Shown here: piece by piece, positions 1 through 4,545 of the stretch
Layout: every line of letters begins with the position of its first letter
Position numbering within the stretch: the first letter of the stretch is position 1
Source: Minisyncoccota bacterium
GTDB lineage: Bacteria > Patescibacteriota > Minisyncoccia > UBA6257 > 1-14-0-10-40-38
Length of the DNA stretch: 6,811 nucleotides
NCBI GenBank assembly: GCA_020052135.1
Contig: JAGVPS010000073.1
Span: 1 to 6,811, forward strand
Direction of reading: 5' to 3'
The notes under the pieces: model-generated
What the model was told of the DNA's origin: nothing
Database searches by the model: none
The model's input: the letters and a program-made list of their open reading frames with translations, nothing else
Program-made: the position numbers and the translations under genes

Positions 1-370
1 GGATAGGAGAGGCACCTCTATATTTCGGTAAGAGCGAGGGATGGACGCCGATGGTTCCTAAGCGGGGAGTTGAAATTATTTCCTTCGGAAGAATTTTGGA
101 ATAGGCGGCAATAATAAAAAAATCAAAAGATATCTCTTTGATTTTTCCAATTTCCAATTTCCAATTCTTAATTTCCAAACTTTCCGGTTGAAAAACCTTA
201 ATGCCGTGCTTTTCAGAGAGCACCTTAACGGGTGGCGGAGTAATAGTTTTCTTTCGCCCAACCGGCCGATTGGGATTCGTCACTACGGCTTCTGGGATAA
301 AACCCGCAGAAATGAGTTTCTCAAGCACGATTTCGGCAAATCGCGGCGAACCGAAAAATACGAATTTCAT
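1..370 (-). CDS. fmt: Methionyl-tRNA formyltransferase, N-terminal part (runs off the window)
   Basis: Transfers a formyl group from 10-formyl-tetrahydrofolate to the methionine on initiator tRNA. Only the first 123 codons are in the window; the C-terminus lies beyond position 1. The start is FFGSPRFAEIVL, the Rossmann-like N-terminal domain. TNPNRPVGRK (residues 31-40) matches the family TxPDRPxGR block, and GVHPSLLPKYRGASPI (108-123) matches the formyl-transfer motif. E. coli Fmt has Asn106-x-His108 there; this protein has Gly108 and His110, so the catalytic His is present but the Asn is replaced. Asp144 of E. coli is out of view. ATG 370-368 lies one base after the def stop, with no clear Shine-Dalgarno sequence, so translation is probably coupled to def. 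Residues 65-78 (LEIKNWK then LEIGKIK) come from a 7-bp DNA repeat. Identity is firm; full activity cannot be judged. Confidence 0.95.
   Translation of the reverse strand, partial: MKFVFFGSPRFAEIVLEKLISAGFIPEAVVTNPNRPVGRKKTITPPPVKVLSEKHGIKVFQPESLEIKNWKLEIGKIKEISFDFFIIAAYSKILPKEIISTPRLGTIGVHPSLLPKYRGASPI
144..178. repeat. Five-unit heptamer repeat (TTTCCAA) inside fmt
   Basis: Five head-to-tail 7-bp units, at 144-150, 151-157, 158-164, 165-171 and 172-178. Four are TTTCCAA and one is the variant TTCTTAA. Because 7 is not a multiple of 3, one full cycle is 21 bp, which gives a 7-residue protein repeat (LEIKNWK / LEIGKIK) in fmt residues 65-78. An AT-rich inverted repeat abuts it (arms 118-127 and 137-146). 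Such low-complexity heptamers are more usual in spacers. Confidence 0.8.
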
Positions 371-371
371 A

Positions 372-881
372 TTATTTACTTTCTATGTTCTCGGTTTGAT
401 GCAAGCTCTTCGCCTTATCTATAAAAAGCGTTCCGTGTAAGTGATCAATTTCGTGCTGAAATACGCGCGCGAGAAAACCCCATGCTTTAATCTTTACATG
501 TTTCCCGTGTATATCGAAGCCAGAAATAACAATCTTGTCAGGCCGGGATACGGGACCAAAAATGCCGGGAACACTGAGACATCCCTCCTCCATCTCTGCC
601 ATGTTGTTGCCGAGTTTCACAATCTCCGGATTTACTACCGCGTAGAACTTTGATTTTCCTTCGCCCTGATCTGCGGGGATTTCCGCGACAAAAAGCTTCA
701 TCTCAAGTCCGATTTGGTTTGCGGAAAGTCCCACTCCATCGGCGCGCCGCATGATGGAGCGCATATCTTTTACGAGCGCTCGGAGGTTTAGTTTTTTAAG
801 ATTATGAAAATCAACCTCACGCGTCTTTTGCCTGAGAAATTTCTCATCTTTTTTCTTATGGATCGTGACTATTTCGCTCAT
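372..881 (-). CDS. def: Peptide deformylase
   Basis: Cytosolic metal-dependent hydrolase that removes the N-formyl group from nascent proteins. All three family motifs are intact in this 169-aa protein: GVGLSANQ at 49-56 (motif 1, GxGLxAxQ), EGCLS at 99-103 with metal ligand Cys101, and QHEIDH at 142-147 with metal ligands His143 and His147 and catalytic Glu144. The length is normal for the family. Ala at the usual GLAA position is Ser53, a common variation. The start ATG overlaps the stop of the upstream 90-aa gene (ATGA, 4 bp), and an AAGGA-like Shine-Dalgarno sequence lies about 10 nt upstream. fmt follows after one base, so the formylation and deformylation enzymes are co-expressed, a common bacterial arrangement. 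Confidence 0.97.
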   Translation of the reverse strand: MSEIVTIHKKKDEKFLRQKTREVDFHNLKKLNLRALVKDMRSIMRRADGVGLSANQIGLEMKLFVAEIPADQGEGKSKFYAVVNPEIVKLGNNMAEMEEGCLSVPGIFGPVSRPDKIVISGFDIHGKHVKIKAWGFLARVFQHEIDHLHGTLFIDKAKSLHQTENIESK

Positions 882-1150
882 GTGTGCAGGTTTTCCTTCG
901 TAATGATTTTCATGAAATACGCGCCCGCATTTTTAACATCTTTTTTCTCCGCAACCGATTTTGCAAGAGTAATGAGTTTGTGGGATCCATGTTTTTTAGC
1001 AAGCTTTATATAGAGTGCTTTATGCTTCTGGTCCCCTAATATGTCAGCAATCTCAAGACCAGCAAGCTGGTGGGCGCTATGGACGTGTGATTCTTTCGCT
1101 CGTTTTGCAAGTTCCTCAAAGTATGGTTTGTCAGGACGAGCTAGTTGCAT
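878..1150 (-). CDS. Unrecognised 90-aa helical protein, first gene of the def-fmt operon
   Basis: I do not recognise a named family. The 90-aa protein is basic and looks almost wholly helical, with no signal peptide or membrane segment. It has regular helix-forming stretches at about residues 28-38 (LAGLEIADILG), 43-54 (KALYIKLAKKHG) and 58-70, ending in KNAGAYFMKII (73-83). The 'N-x-x-AYFxxxL'-like ending faintly recalls short helical C-terminal modules of replication-associated proteins, which is a hunch only. Its stop overlaps the def start (ATGA), so it is translationally coupled to def. A TATACT -10 box places +1 on the A of the ATG, so the operon mRNA may be leaderless. It is probably a conserved cytosolic protein of this lineage; function unknown. 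Confidence 0.75.
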   Translation of the reverse strand: MQLARPDKPYFEELAKRAKESHVHSAHQLAGLEIADILGDQKHKALYIKLAKKHGSHKLITLAKSVAEKKDVKNAGAYFMKIITKENLHT

Positions 1151-1156
1151 ACCGCT

Positions 1157-1162
1157 AGTATA
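1157..1162 (-). promoter_or_regulatory. -10 box for the 90-aa gene/def/fmt operon, leaderless geometry
   Basis: On the minus strand TATACT is followed by AGCGGT and then ATG. If the last T is at -7, transcription starts at 1150, the A of the start codon. There is no convincing -35 hexamer 17 bp upstream, and no Shine-Dalgarno sequence could fit. The call rests on the -10 box and spacing alone. Confidence 0.45.
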
Positions 1163-1206
1163 TAATAAGCAACCCTATTCTTTCTAGGTTTTGCGCTTGT
1201 TGGGCC

Positions 1207-1220
1207 TATAATGGTATTAT
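1207..1220 (+). promoter_or_regulatory. Candidate -10 boxes for the S41 peptidase gene
   Basis: TATAAT at 1207-1212 would start transcription near 1219, leaving a 9-nt leader before the ATG at 1228. The overlapping TATTAT at 1215-1220 would start it at about 1227, essentially leaderless. The two boxes form an ATAAT-GGT-ATTAT inverted repeat. No good -35 is visible for either. This 77-bp gap also holds the divergent promoter of the def operon. Confidence 0.45.
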
Positions 1221-1227
1221 AAAGTGA

Positions 1228-2502
1228 ATGACTTTTATGGAAAGCCCATTTTCTTTTTTTAAACATCATATTTCAAAAAATACGGCAGTAATCATCGGCT
1301 TTTTGGTCGGCGCAGTTATTCTTGCTGGCGGAGGTTTCTATGCAGGATATGCTCGCGGCACGGAATATCCAAAGACAATACTAGTAAAGGGAATTACTAA
1401 TATAGGCGATGAAGATGTGACTGCTGACTTCGGTCTTTTCTGGGAGGCATGGGATCTTTTGAAAACAACGCACATTTCTGGCAATCAAATCGCCGACCAA
1501 AATCTGGTCTATGGCGCAATTGAGGGACTTACTAACTCGTTTGGTGACCCGAACACAAATTTTTTCCGCCCCGATGATTCAAAGAAATTTGAGGAGGATA
1601 TTAATGGTAGCTTTGGTGGTATAGGGGCGGAAATCGGCCTCAAAGATAATGAACTTATTATTGTCGCACCACTCAAAGGCTCTCCTTCGGAAAAGGCGGG
1701 GCTTTTGTCAGGAGATAAAATCATCAAAATAGGCGACACGGTTACTACCGGTATGAGTGTGAATGATGCGGTCAAAAAAATTCGGGGGCCGATTGGAAGC
1801 GTGGTAACTCTTCACGTTCTCCGAAATGGATGGGAGAACTCTAAAAGTTTTAAAATCACGCGTGACACGATTATGGTGCCGACCATTGACTCAAAACTCA
1901 TGGATAACGGCATTATGTACATTAACATCCATAGCTTTAATGAAAACGCTGCGTTTGATTTTACCGATCCTGCCGTAGAAGCGCTCACCAAGAATGCCAA
2001 GGGCATGATTCTCGATTTACGGAACAACCCGGGAGGATTTCTGGAGGTCGCTATCCACCTCGCAGGATGGTTTGTAGAAAAAGGAGAAGTTGTGGTTACC
2101 GAAGAATTCCGGATAGATCCTCCTCGGATATTTAAAGCTTCAGGCAATGAAGCACTCATAAGCATGCCGGTGGTAATCCTTATGAACGAGGGATCGGCAT
2201 CAGCATCAGAGATTCTTGCAGGAGCGCTCCGAGATATTCGTGGGATACAGATTGTGGGCGCTCAGAGCTTTGGCAAGGGAACCGTGCAAGAACTGCATGG
2301 ACTTAAAGACGGGTCAAAACTAAAGATCACTGTCGCTCATTGGTTGACGCCAAAAGGAATTATTATCGAGAAAAACGGGCTTACGCCAGACTACGTGGTA
2401 GAGCTTACCGAGCAGGATATTGCCGAACGAAAAGATCGGCAGCTCGAGAAAGCAATAGAAGTATTGCAAAGCGAAATAACAAAAGCAGTAACTGGTAATT
2501 AG
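1228..2502 (+). CDS. ctpA: S41-family carboxy-terminal processing protease, membrane-anchored
   Basis: Serine protease of the CtpA/Tsp type acting outside the cytoplasmic membrane, usually on protein C-termini; its targets here are unknown. The 424-aa protein has one N-terminal membrane segment at about residues 20-42 (VIIGFLVGAVILAGGGFYAG). An N-terminal helical region follows, then a PDZ domain at about 127-205 (GSFGGIGAEIGL, SPSEKAGLLSGDKIIKIGD). The protease core contains ILDLRNNPGG (261-270), NEGSASASEI (320-329) and FGKGTVQ (348-354). The nucleophile is Ser325 and the general base Lys350, 25 residues apart as in E. coli Tsp (Ser430/Lys455); Gln354 completes the set. The start is ATG 1228; ATG 1237 is an alternative, and neither has a clear Shine-Dalgarno sequence. 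rplI follows on the same strand after 55 nt with no obvious terminator, so they may be co-transcribed. Confidence 0.95.
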   Translation: MTFMESPFSFFKHHISKNTAVIIGFLVGAVILAGGGFYAGYARGTEYPKTILVKGITNIGDEDVTADFGLFWEAWDLLKTTHISGNQIADQNLVYGAIEGLTNSFGDPNTNFFRPDDSKKFEEDINGSFGGIGAEIGLKDNELIIVAPLKGSPSEKAGLLSGDKIIKIGDTVTTGMSVNDAVKKIRGPIGSVVTLHVLRNGWENSKSFKITRDTIMVPTIDSKLMDNGIMYINIHSFNENAAFDFTDPAVEALTKNAKGMILDLRNNPGGFLEVAIHLAGWFVEKGEVVVTEEFRIDPPRIFKASGNEALISMPVVILMNEGSASASEILAGALRDIRGIQIVGAQSFGKGTVQELHGLKDGSKLKITVAHWLTPKGIIIEKNGLTPDYVVELTEQDIAERKDRQLEKAIEVLQSEITKAVTGN

Positions 2503-2545
2503 TAATTTGCTTCCCCATTGTTCCAATGACCAGTTATAAATTACT
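2487..2545 (+). repeat. Heptamer units and interleaved inverted repeats at the ctpA-rplI junction
   Basis: Three heptamer-like units, AGTAACT, GGTAATT and AGTAATT (2487-2507), span the ctpA stop codon. Two inverted repeats are interleaved: TAACTGGT 2489-2496 with ACCAGTTA 2529-2536, and AGTAATTT 2501-2508 with AAATTACT 2538-2545. The order A-B-A'-B' permits either a pseudoknot or two mutually exclusive hairpins in the transcript leading into rplI. The pairing is seen directly; any regulatory role is inference, and a lineage-typical spacer repeat is equally possible. Confidence 0.6.
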
Positions 2546-2557
2546 GATCACCTTTTT

Positions 2558-2983
2558 ATGAAAATTTTACTCCTTAAAGACGTAAAAGGCTTAGGAAAGC
2601 GCATGGATATAAAAGAAGTCGCGGACGGCTACGCGAGAAATTTTTTGATTGCACGAAAACTTGCGGTAAGGGCAACCGAAGATCACCTATCTCTTAAAAA
2701 GCAATTTGAAAAAGAAGAGGAAGAATTGGACATCGCGCACGCCAAAGAAAAACAGCTTTTAGAGAAAGCTGAGCTACTTTTCAAGGTAAAAGCAAGCAAA
2801 GAAGGAGCAATTTTTGGCTCGGTGACCAAAGACATGATTGAGAAAGAACTTCACGGCAAGGGTTTACATGGGTTAGTGCATCTCGAAAAACCGCTCAAAA
2901 AAACAGGAAACCACCTCGTGGAGGTGGTTCTGGGAAAAGGAATACAAGCTACGGTAACCGTTATTTTGCAACCGGAAGAATAG
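2558..2983 (+). CDS. rplI: Large-subunit ribosomal protein bL9
   Basis: Binds 23S rRNA near the base of the L1 stalk through its N-terminal domain and helps maintain reading frame. The 141-aa length is close to the usual 148. The N-terminal domain (MKILLLKDVKGLGKRMDIKE, then VADGYARNFLIARKLAV to about residue 40) is a textbook match. A long charged connecting helix covers about 43-75 (KKQFEKEEEELDIAHAKEK), and the C-terminal domain runs 78-141 (KEGAIFGSVT, ending VTVILQPEE). There is no Shine-Dalgarno sequence before the ATG; the upstream bases are CACCTTTTT. The last 23 bp overlap the convergent bL27 gene. bL9 is usually encoded near rpsF/rpsR or dnaB, so its place after a protease gene is unusual. 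Confidence 0.97.
   Translation: MKILLLKDVKGLGKRMDIKEVADGYARNFLIARKLAVRATEDHLSLKKQFEKEEEELDIAHAKEKQLLEKAELLFKVKASKEGAIFGSVTKDMIEKELHGKGLHGLVHLEKPLKKTGNHLVEVVLGKGIQATVTVILQPEE
2897..2929 (-). terminator. Possible intrinsic terminator of rpmA, inside the bL9 coding sequence
   Basis: A perfect 9-bp hairpin (arms 2909-2917 and 2921-2929, 3-nt centre) lies 32 nt past the rpmA stop on the minus strand. A run of seven T on that strand (2903-2897) begins five bases after the stem. The bases also encode conserved bL9 residues (HLVEVVL), so the palindrome could be coincidental. The gap between stem and T-run weakens the call. Confidence 0.45.
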
Positions 2984-3245
2984 TAACCACTTTAACAGCC
3001 CTCCTCGTGCCATCAAATCTGGTTTTCATTCGAGAAAGAAATTGCACCGTGCCGTTTTTTATTGCGTAGATAGTGTCATCCCCTCCGAGTTTGACATTTT
3101 TGCCCGGCACATAGTGCGTGCCCCGCTGGCGAACAATAACTTCACCCATGGAAACTACTTCGCCGTGGCTTACCTTTACGCCGAGCCGTTTTGACGCGGA
3201 ATCTCTTCCTAATTTTGTTGACCCTCCTGATTTAGTATGTGCCAT
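2961..3245 (-). CDS. rpmA: Large-subunit ribosomal protein bL27
   Basis: Sits at the peptidyl-transferase centre, where its N-terminal tail contacts the tRNA 3' ends. The 94-aa protein is near the family's usual 85-95. It begins MAHTKSGGSTKLGRDSASKRLGVK, the conserved tail and first block, followed by IVRQRGTHYVPGKNVKLGGDDTIYA (37-61). The mature-type MAH start shows there is no cleavable N-terminal extension as found in Firmicutes bL27. rplU, the usual neighbour upstream, is absent; instead the 5' side is a 224-bp spacer. The 3' end overlaps bL9 by 23 bp, tail to tail. No strong Shine-Dalgarno sequence is seen, and the ATG lies in one arm of a 10-bp inverted repeat. Confidence 0.97.
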   Translation of the reverse strand: MAHTKSGGSTKLGRDSASKRLGVKVSHGEVVSMGEVIVRQRGTHYVPGKNVKLGGDDTIYAIKNGTVQFLSRMKTRFDGTRRAVKVVTILPVAK

Positions 3246-3279
3246 AATTTCTTAATAAGGAACGAATTTAGAAATTATG
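3243..3279 (-). promoter_or_regulatory. Hairpin enclosing the rpmA start codon
   Basis: CATAATTTCT (3243-3252) and AGAAATTATG (3270-3279) form a perfect 10-bp inverted repeat with a 17-nt loop. The rpmA ATG (3245-3243) is the end of one arm, so folding of the mRNA would hide the start codon. The stem is AT-rich, so its stability is modest. Regulatory use is inference. Confidence 0.45.
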
Positions 3280-3319
3280 AGCATCCCGCACCCCGCCCTG
3301 CGGGGCTGCGGGGAGCTCA
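3278..3319. repeat. Multi-part GC palindrome in the rpmA-exonuclease spacer
   Basis: Nested complementary arms: TGAGC 3278-3282 with GCTCA 3315-3319, CCCGC 3285-3289 with GCGGG 3308-3312, and CCCCGC 3291-3296 with GCGGGG 3300-3305, around a CCT loop. It stands out against AT-rich flanks. It resembles the other CCGCC/GGCGG palindromes in this window and is probably a lineage-typical repeat. It could also stop transcription, though no T-run follows on either strand. Confidence 0.65.
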
Positions 3320-3341
3320 CAATTATGGTTAGTTTTTTGAG

Positions 3342-3442
3342 GCCTTGGTTCATGAGGCCTCCCAGAACCAAGCACGGGGGGGGAAAAGGGGAAGAAGGGG
3401 GAAACCGCACCTTATTCCAGGAGTTCCATCAAGAACCAAGGC
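3342..3442 (+). repeat. Long-range and local inverted repeats with a G-quadruplex motif
   Basis: GCCTTGGTTC (3342-3351) pairs perfectly with GAACCAAGGC (3433-3442). Eight of its bases pair instead with a nearer copy, GAACCAAG (3365-3372). GAGGCCT 3339-3345 also pairs with AGGCCTC 3355-3361, so several folds compete. Between the arms lie G-runs of 8, 4 and 5 (3376-3383, 3388-3391, 3397-3401) with short A-rich loops, which satisfy the usual four-tract G-quadruplex pattern if the G8 run is split. This is the main content of the 224-bp gap between rpmA and the exonuclease gene. Confidence 0.6.
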
Positions 3443-3448
3443 AAAAGA

Positions 3449-3463
3449 AAGTATAGTATACTT
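3449..3463 (+). promoter_or_regulatory. -10 region of the exonuclease gene, near-leaderless
   Basis: AAGTATA-G-TATACTT is an odd-centred palindrome that contains TATACT (3457-3462). With its last T at -7, transcription would begin at 3469, one base before the ATG at 3470. An alternative TATAGT lies at 3452-3457. No clear -35 is visible, and there is no Shine-Dalgarno sequence. The palindrome could also be an operator. Confidence 0.45.
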
Positions 3464-3469
3464 GAGTAT

Positions 3470-4192
3470 ATGCCGTCAATAACTAAAAAACTGGTGTTTG
3501 ATATAGAGACCGTGGGGGAGGATTTTGAGTCTTTAGATAAAACGACTCAAGACGCTCTGACGCGCTGGATAGAAAAAGAAGCAGACGACAAAGATGAATA
3601 CAATCGCCTGCTTGATGACTTAAAAAATGGGCTTGGCTTTTCCCCGCTCACCGCCCATATTGTGGCGCTTGGCGTGATGGATGTGCATGTGGGCAAGGGA
3701 GGCGTATATTATCAATCGCCCGGGCAGAAAAATCCCCGTTTTGAGGAGGACGGCATAACCTTTGAGGCGATGACTGAGGAGCAAATTGTGCGTAAGTTCT
3801 GGGACGTTGCGCGAGAATACGACGTTTTTATCACTTTTAATGGACGCTCTTTCGATGTTCCTTTTCTCATGGTGCGTTCCGCAGTTCATAATGTTCGGCC
3901 AACAAAAAACCTTATGGCAGGACGATATCTCTACCAACAGCACGCGCAAGCCATTCATGTTGATCTTTTAGACCAACTCTCTTTTTACGGCGCAAGCAGG
4001 AGAAAGGGGAGTCTACACCTATGGACGCGCGCTTTTGGTATTAAGAGCCCGAAATCAGGAGGAGTTACCGGAGACGATGTGAGTTTGCTGTTCAAAAAGA
4101 AAAAATACAAAGAAATTGCGAAATATAACGTGGGGGATTTGCACGCGACTAAGGAACTGTATGAAAAGTGGGAAACATACTTCAATCTTTAG
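3470..4192 (+). CDS. PolB-like DEDDy 3'-5' exonuclease
   Basis: Predicted DNA 3'-5' exonuclease of the RNase H-like superfamily, in the family described as related to the exonuclease domain of DNA polymerase B. The 240-aa protein has all DEDDy motifs: Exo I VFDIETVG (9-16) with Asp11 and Glu13, Exo II FITFNGRSFDVPFL (120-133) with Asp129, and Exo III YNVGD (219-223) with Tyr219 and Asp223. There is no polymerase domain, so it is a stand-alone nuclease, probably for DNA repair or end trimming. It has no membrane or signal segment. It starts right behind a -10 box, and a hairpin followed by five T lies about 75 nt after the stop, so it seems monocistronic. The family call is secure from the motifs; the cellular substrate is unknown. 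Confidence 0.9.
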   Translation: MPSITKKLVFDIETVGEDFESLDKTTQDALTRWIEKEADDKDEYNRLLDDLKNGLGFSPLTAHIVALGVMDVHVGKGGVYYQSPGQKNPRFEEDGITFEAMTEEQIVRKFWDVAREYDVFITFNGRSFDVPFLMVRSAVHNVRPTKNLMAGRYLYQQHAQAIHVDLLDQLSFYGASRRKGSLHLWTRAFGIKSPKSGGVTGDDVSLLFKKKKYKEIAKYNVGDLHATKELYEKWETYFNL

Positions 4193-4260
4193 GAATGTAA
4201 AATGTAAATCTCAAAATGCAAAATGACAATGCAAAATTTTATAATTTTAAACTGCCATTT
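4193..4260. repeat. AT-rich heptamer-periodic spacer
   Basis: Immediately after the exonuclease stop the bases fall into 7-bp units such as AAATGTA, AATCTCA, AAATGCA, AAATGAC, AATGCAA and AATTTTA, with the AAAT core recurring every seven bases. The inner AATTTTATAATTTT stretch is self-complementary. There is no ORF or RNA signal here. The same period of seven occurs in fmt and at the ctpA-rplI junction with different core sequences. Confidence 0.6.
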
Positions 4261-4266
4261 TAAACT

Positions 4267-4295
4267 TTCCTGCCCGCCGGCAGGCAGGAATTTTT
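4267..4295 (+). terminator. GC palindrome followed by T-run, probable exonuclease terminator
   Basis: Arms 4267-4278 and 4279-4290 are complementary at 11 of 12 positions (C4275/A4282 mismatch) around GCCGGC, and TTTTT follows directly (4291-4295). The shape fits a Rho-independent terminator after the exonuclease gene, though the stem has no natural loop and several central bases must open. The CCTGCC/GGCAGG composition also marks it as one of the window's recurring GC palindromes. Confidence 0.6.
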
Positions 4296-4310
4296 CAATT
4301 TTGAATTAAT

Positions 4311-4469
4311 ATGTTTTTTCGTCTTAAAACCTGGGTTCTTGATCATGAAAAAGATTTACTCTTGGGAATCTTTATTGCCCTTATCGCGACGATCAGCTTC
4401 GCGCTGGGGTACTTAACCGCACAAGAAAATACAAAAGCGCCGATTGTAATCGAAAAAGTAGATAAATAA
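4311..4469 (+). CDS. Small single-pass membrane protein, 52 aa
   Basis: The ORF reads MFFRLKTWVLDHEKD, then a hydrophobic helix at about 16-36 (LLLGIFIALIATISFALGYL), then a short tail ending APIVIEKVDK. Positive charges before the helix suggest the N-terminus stays inside and the tail faces outside. The pattern recalls the membrane anchor that precedes an extracytoplasmic domain in some Parcubacteria proteins, here with nothing after the anchor. It may be a complete small protein or a truncated one; I cannot tell which. There is no Shine-Dalgarno sequence before the ATG. The stop codon lies inside a 9-bp inverted repeat. Length and composition support coding, but no family is recognised. Confidence 0.6.
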   Translation: MFFRLKTWVLDHEKDLLLGIFIALIATISFALGYLTAQENTKAPIVIEKVDK

Positions 4470-4485
4470 CGCTTACAAGCGTTAT
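4466..4485. repeat. Inverted repeat over the stop of the 52-aa ORF
   Basis: ATAACGCTT and AAGCGTTAT are perfect 9-bp arms separated by AC, and the TAA stop of the small ORF (4467-4469) lies in the first arm. As RNA, the loop would open to about six bases. There is no T-run after it, so a classical terminator is doubtful. It is the first of four palindromes in a row. Confidence 0.6.
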
Positions 4486-4493
4486 CGCATTTA

Positions 4494-4529
4494 TTATACT
4501 TATATCTGCCATGGCAGATATAAGTATAA
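4494..4529. repeat. Perfect 36-bp palindrome
   Basis: Every base from 4494 to 4511 pairs with 4512-4529, with no mismatch, around CCATGG. The outer parts are AT-rich (TATACTTATA) and the centre is CTGCCATGGCAG. It has no loop and no T-run, so it looks more like a dyad DNA site or a transcript-end hairpin than a standard terminator. It sits between two convergent small membrane-protein genes. Confidence 0.8.
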
Positions 4530-4545
4530 ATATGTTGACAAGAAA

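Noticed and set aside
76..261. 61-aa minus-strand ORF
   Set aside because: It is in another frame within fmt, whose conserved motifs run through the same bases.
441..1013. Plus-strand ORFs of about 70 aa
   Set aside because: Antisense shadows of def and the 90-aa gene.
1161..1166. Perfect TATAAT on the plus strand as the ctpA promoter
   Set aside because: No -35 at 17 bp, and boxes nearer the start codon fit better; it is the far side of the divergent TATACT region.
3331..3361. GAGGCCT hairpin beside six T as a terminator
   Set aside because: The T-run precedes the stem on the plus strand and would be an A-run after it on the minus strand, so neither orientation gives a terminator.
4193..4260. 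CRISPR-like or tandem repeat array
   Set aside because: Units are 7 bp, degenerate, and have no spacers; no cas gene is present.
4535..4540. TTGACA as a plus-strand promoter
   Set aside because: No -10 box at 16-18 bp; the next bases form the GC-rich hairpin.
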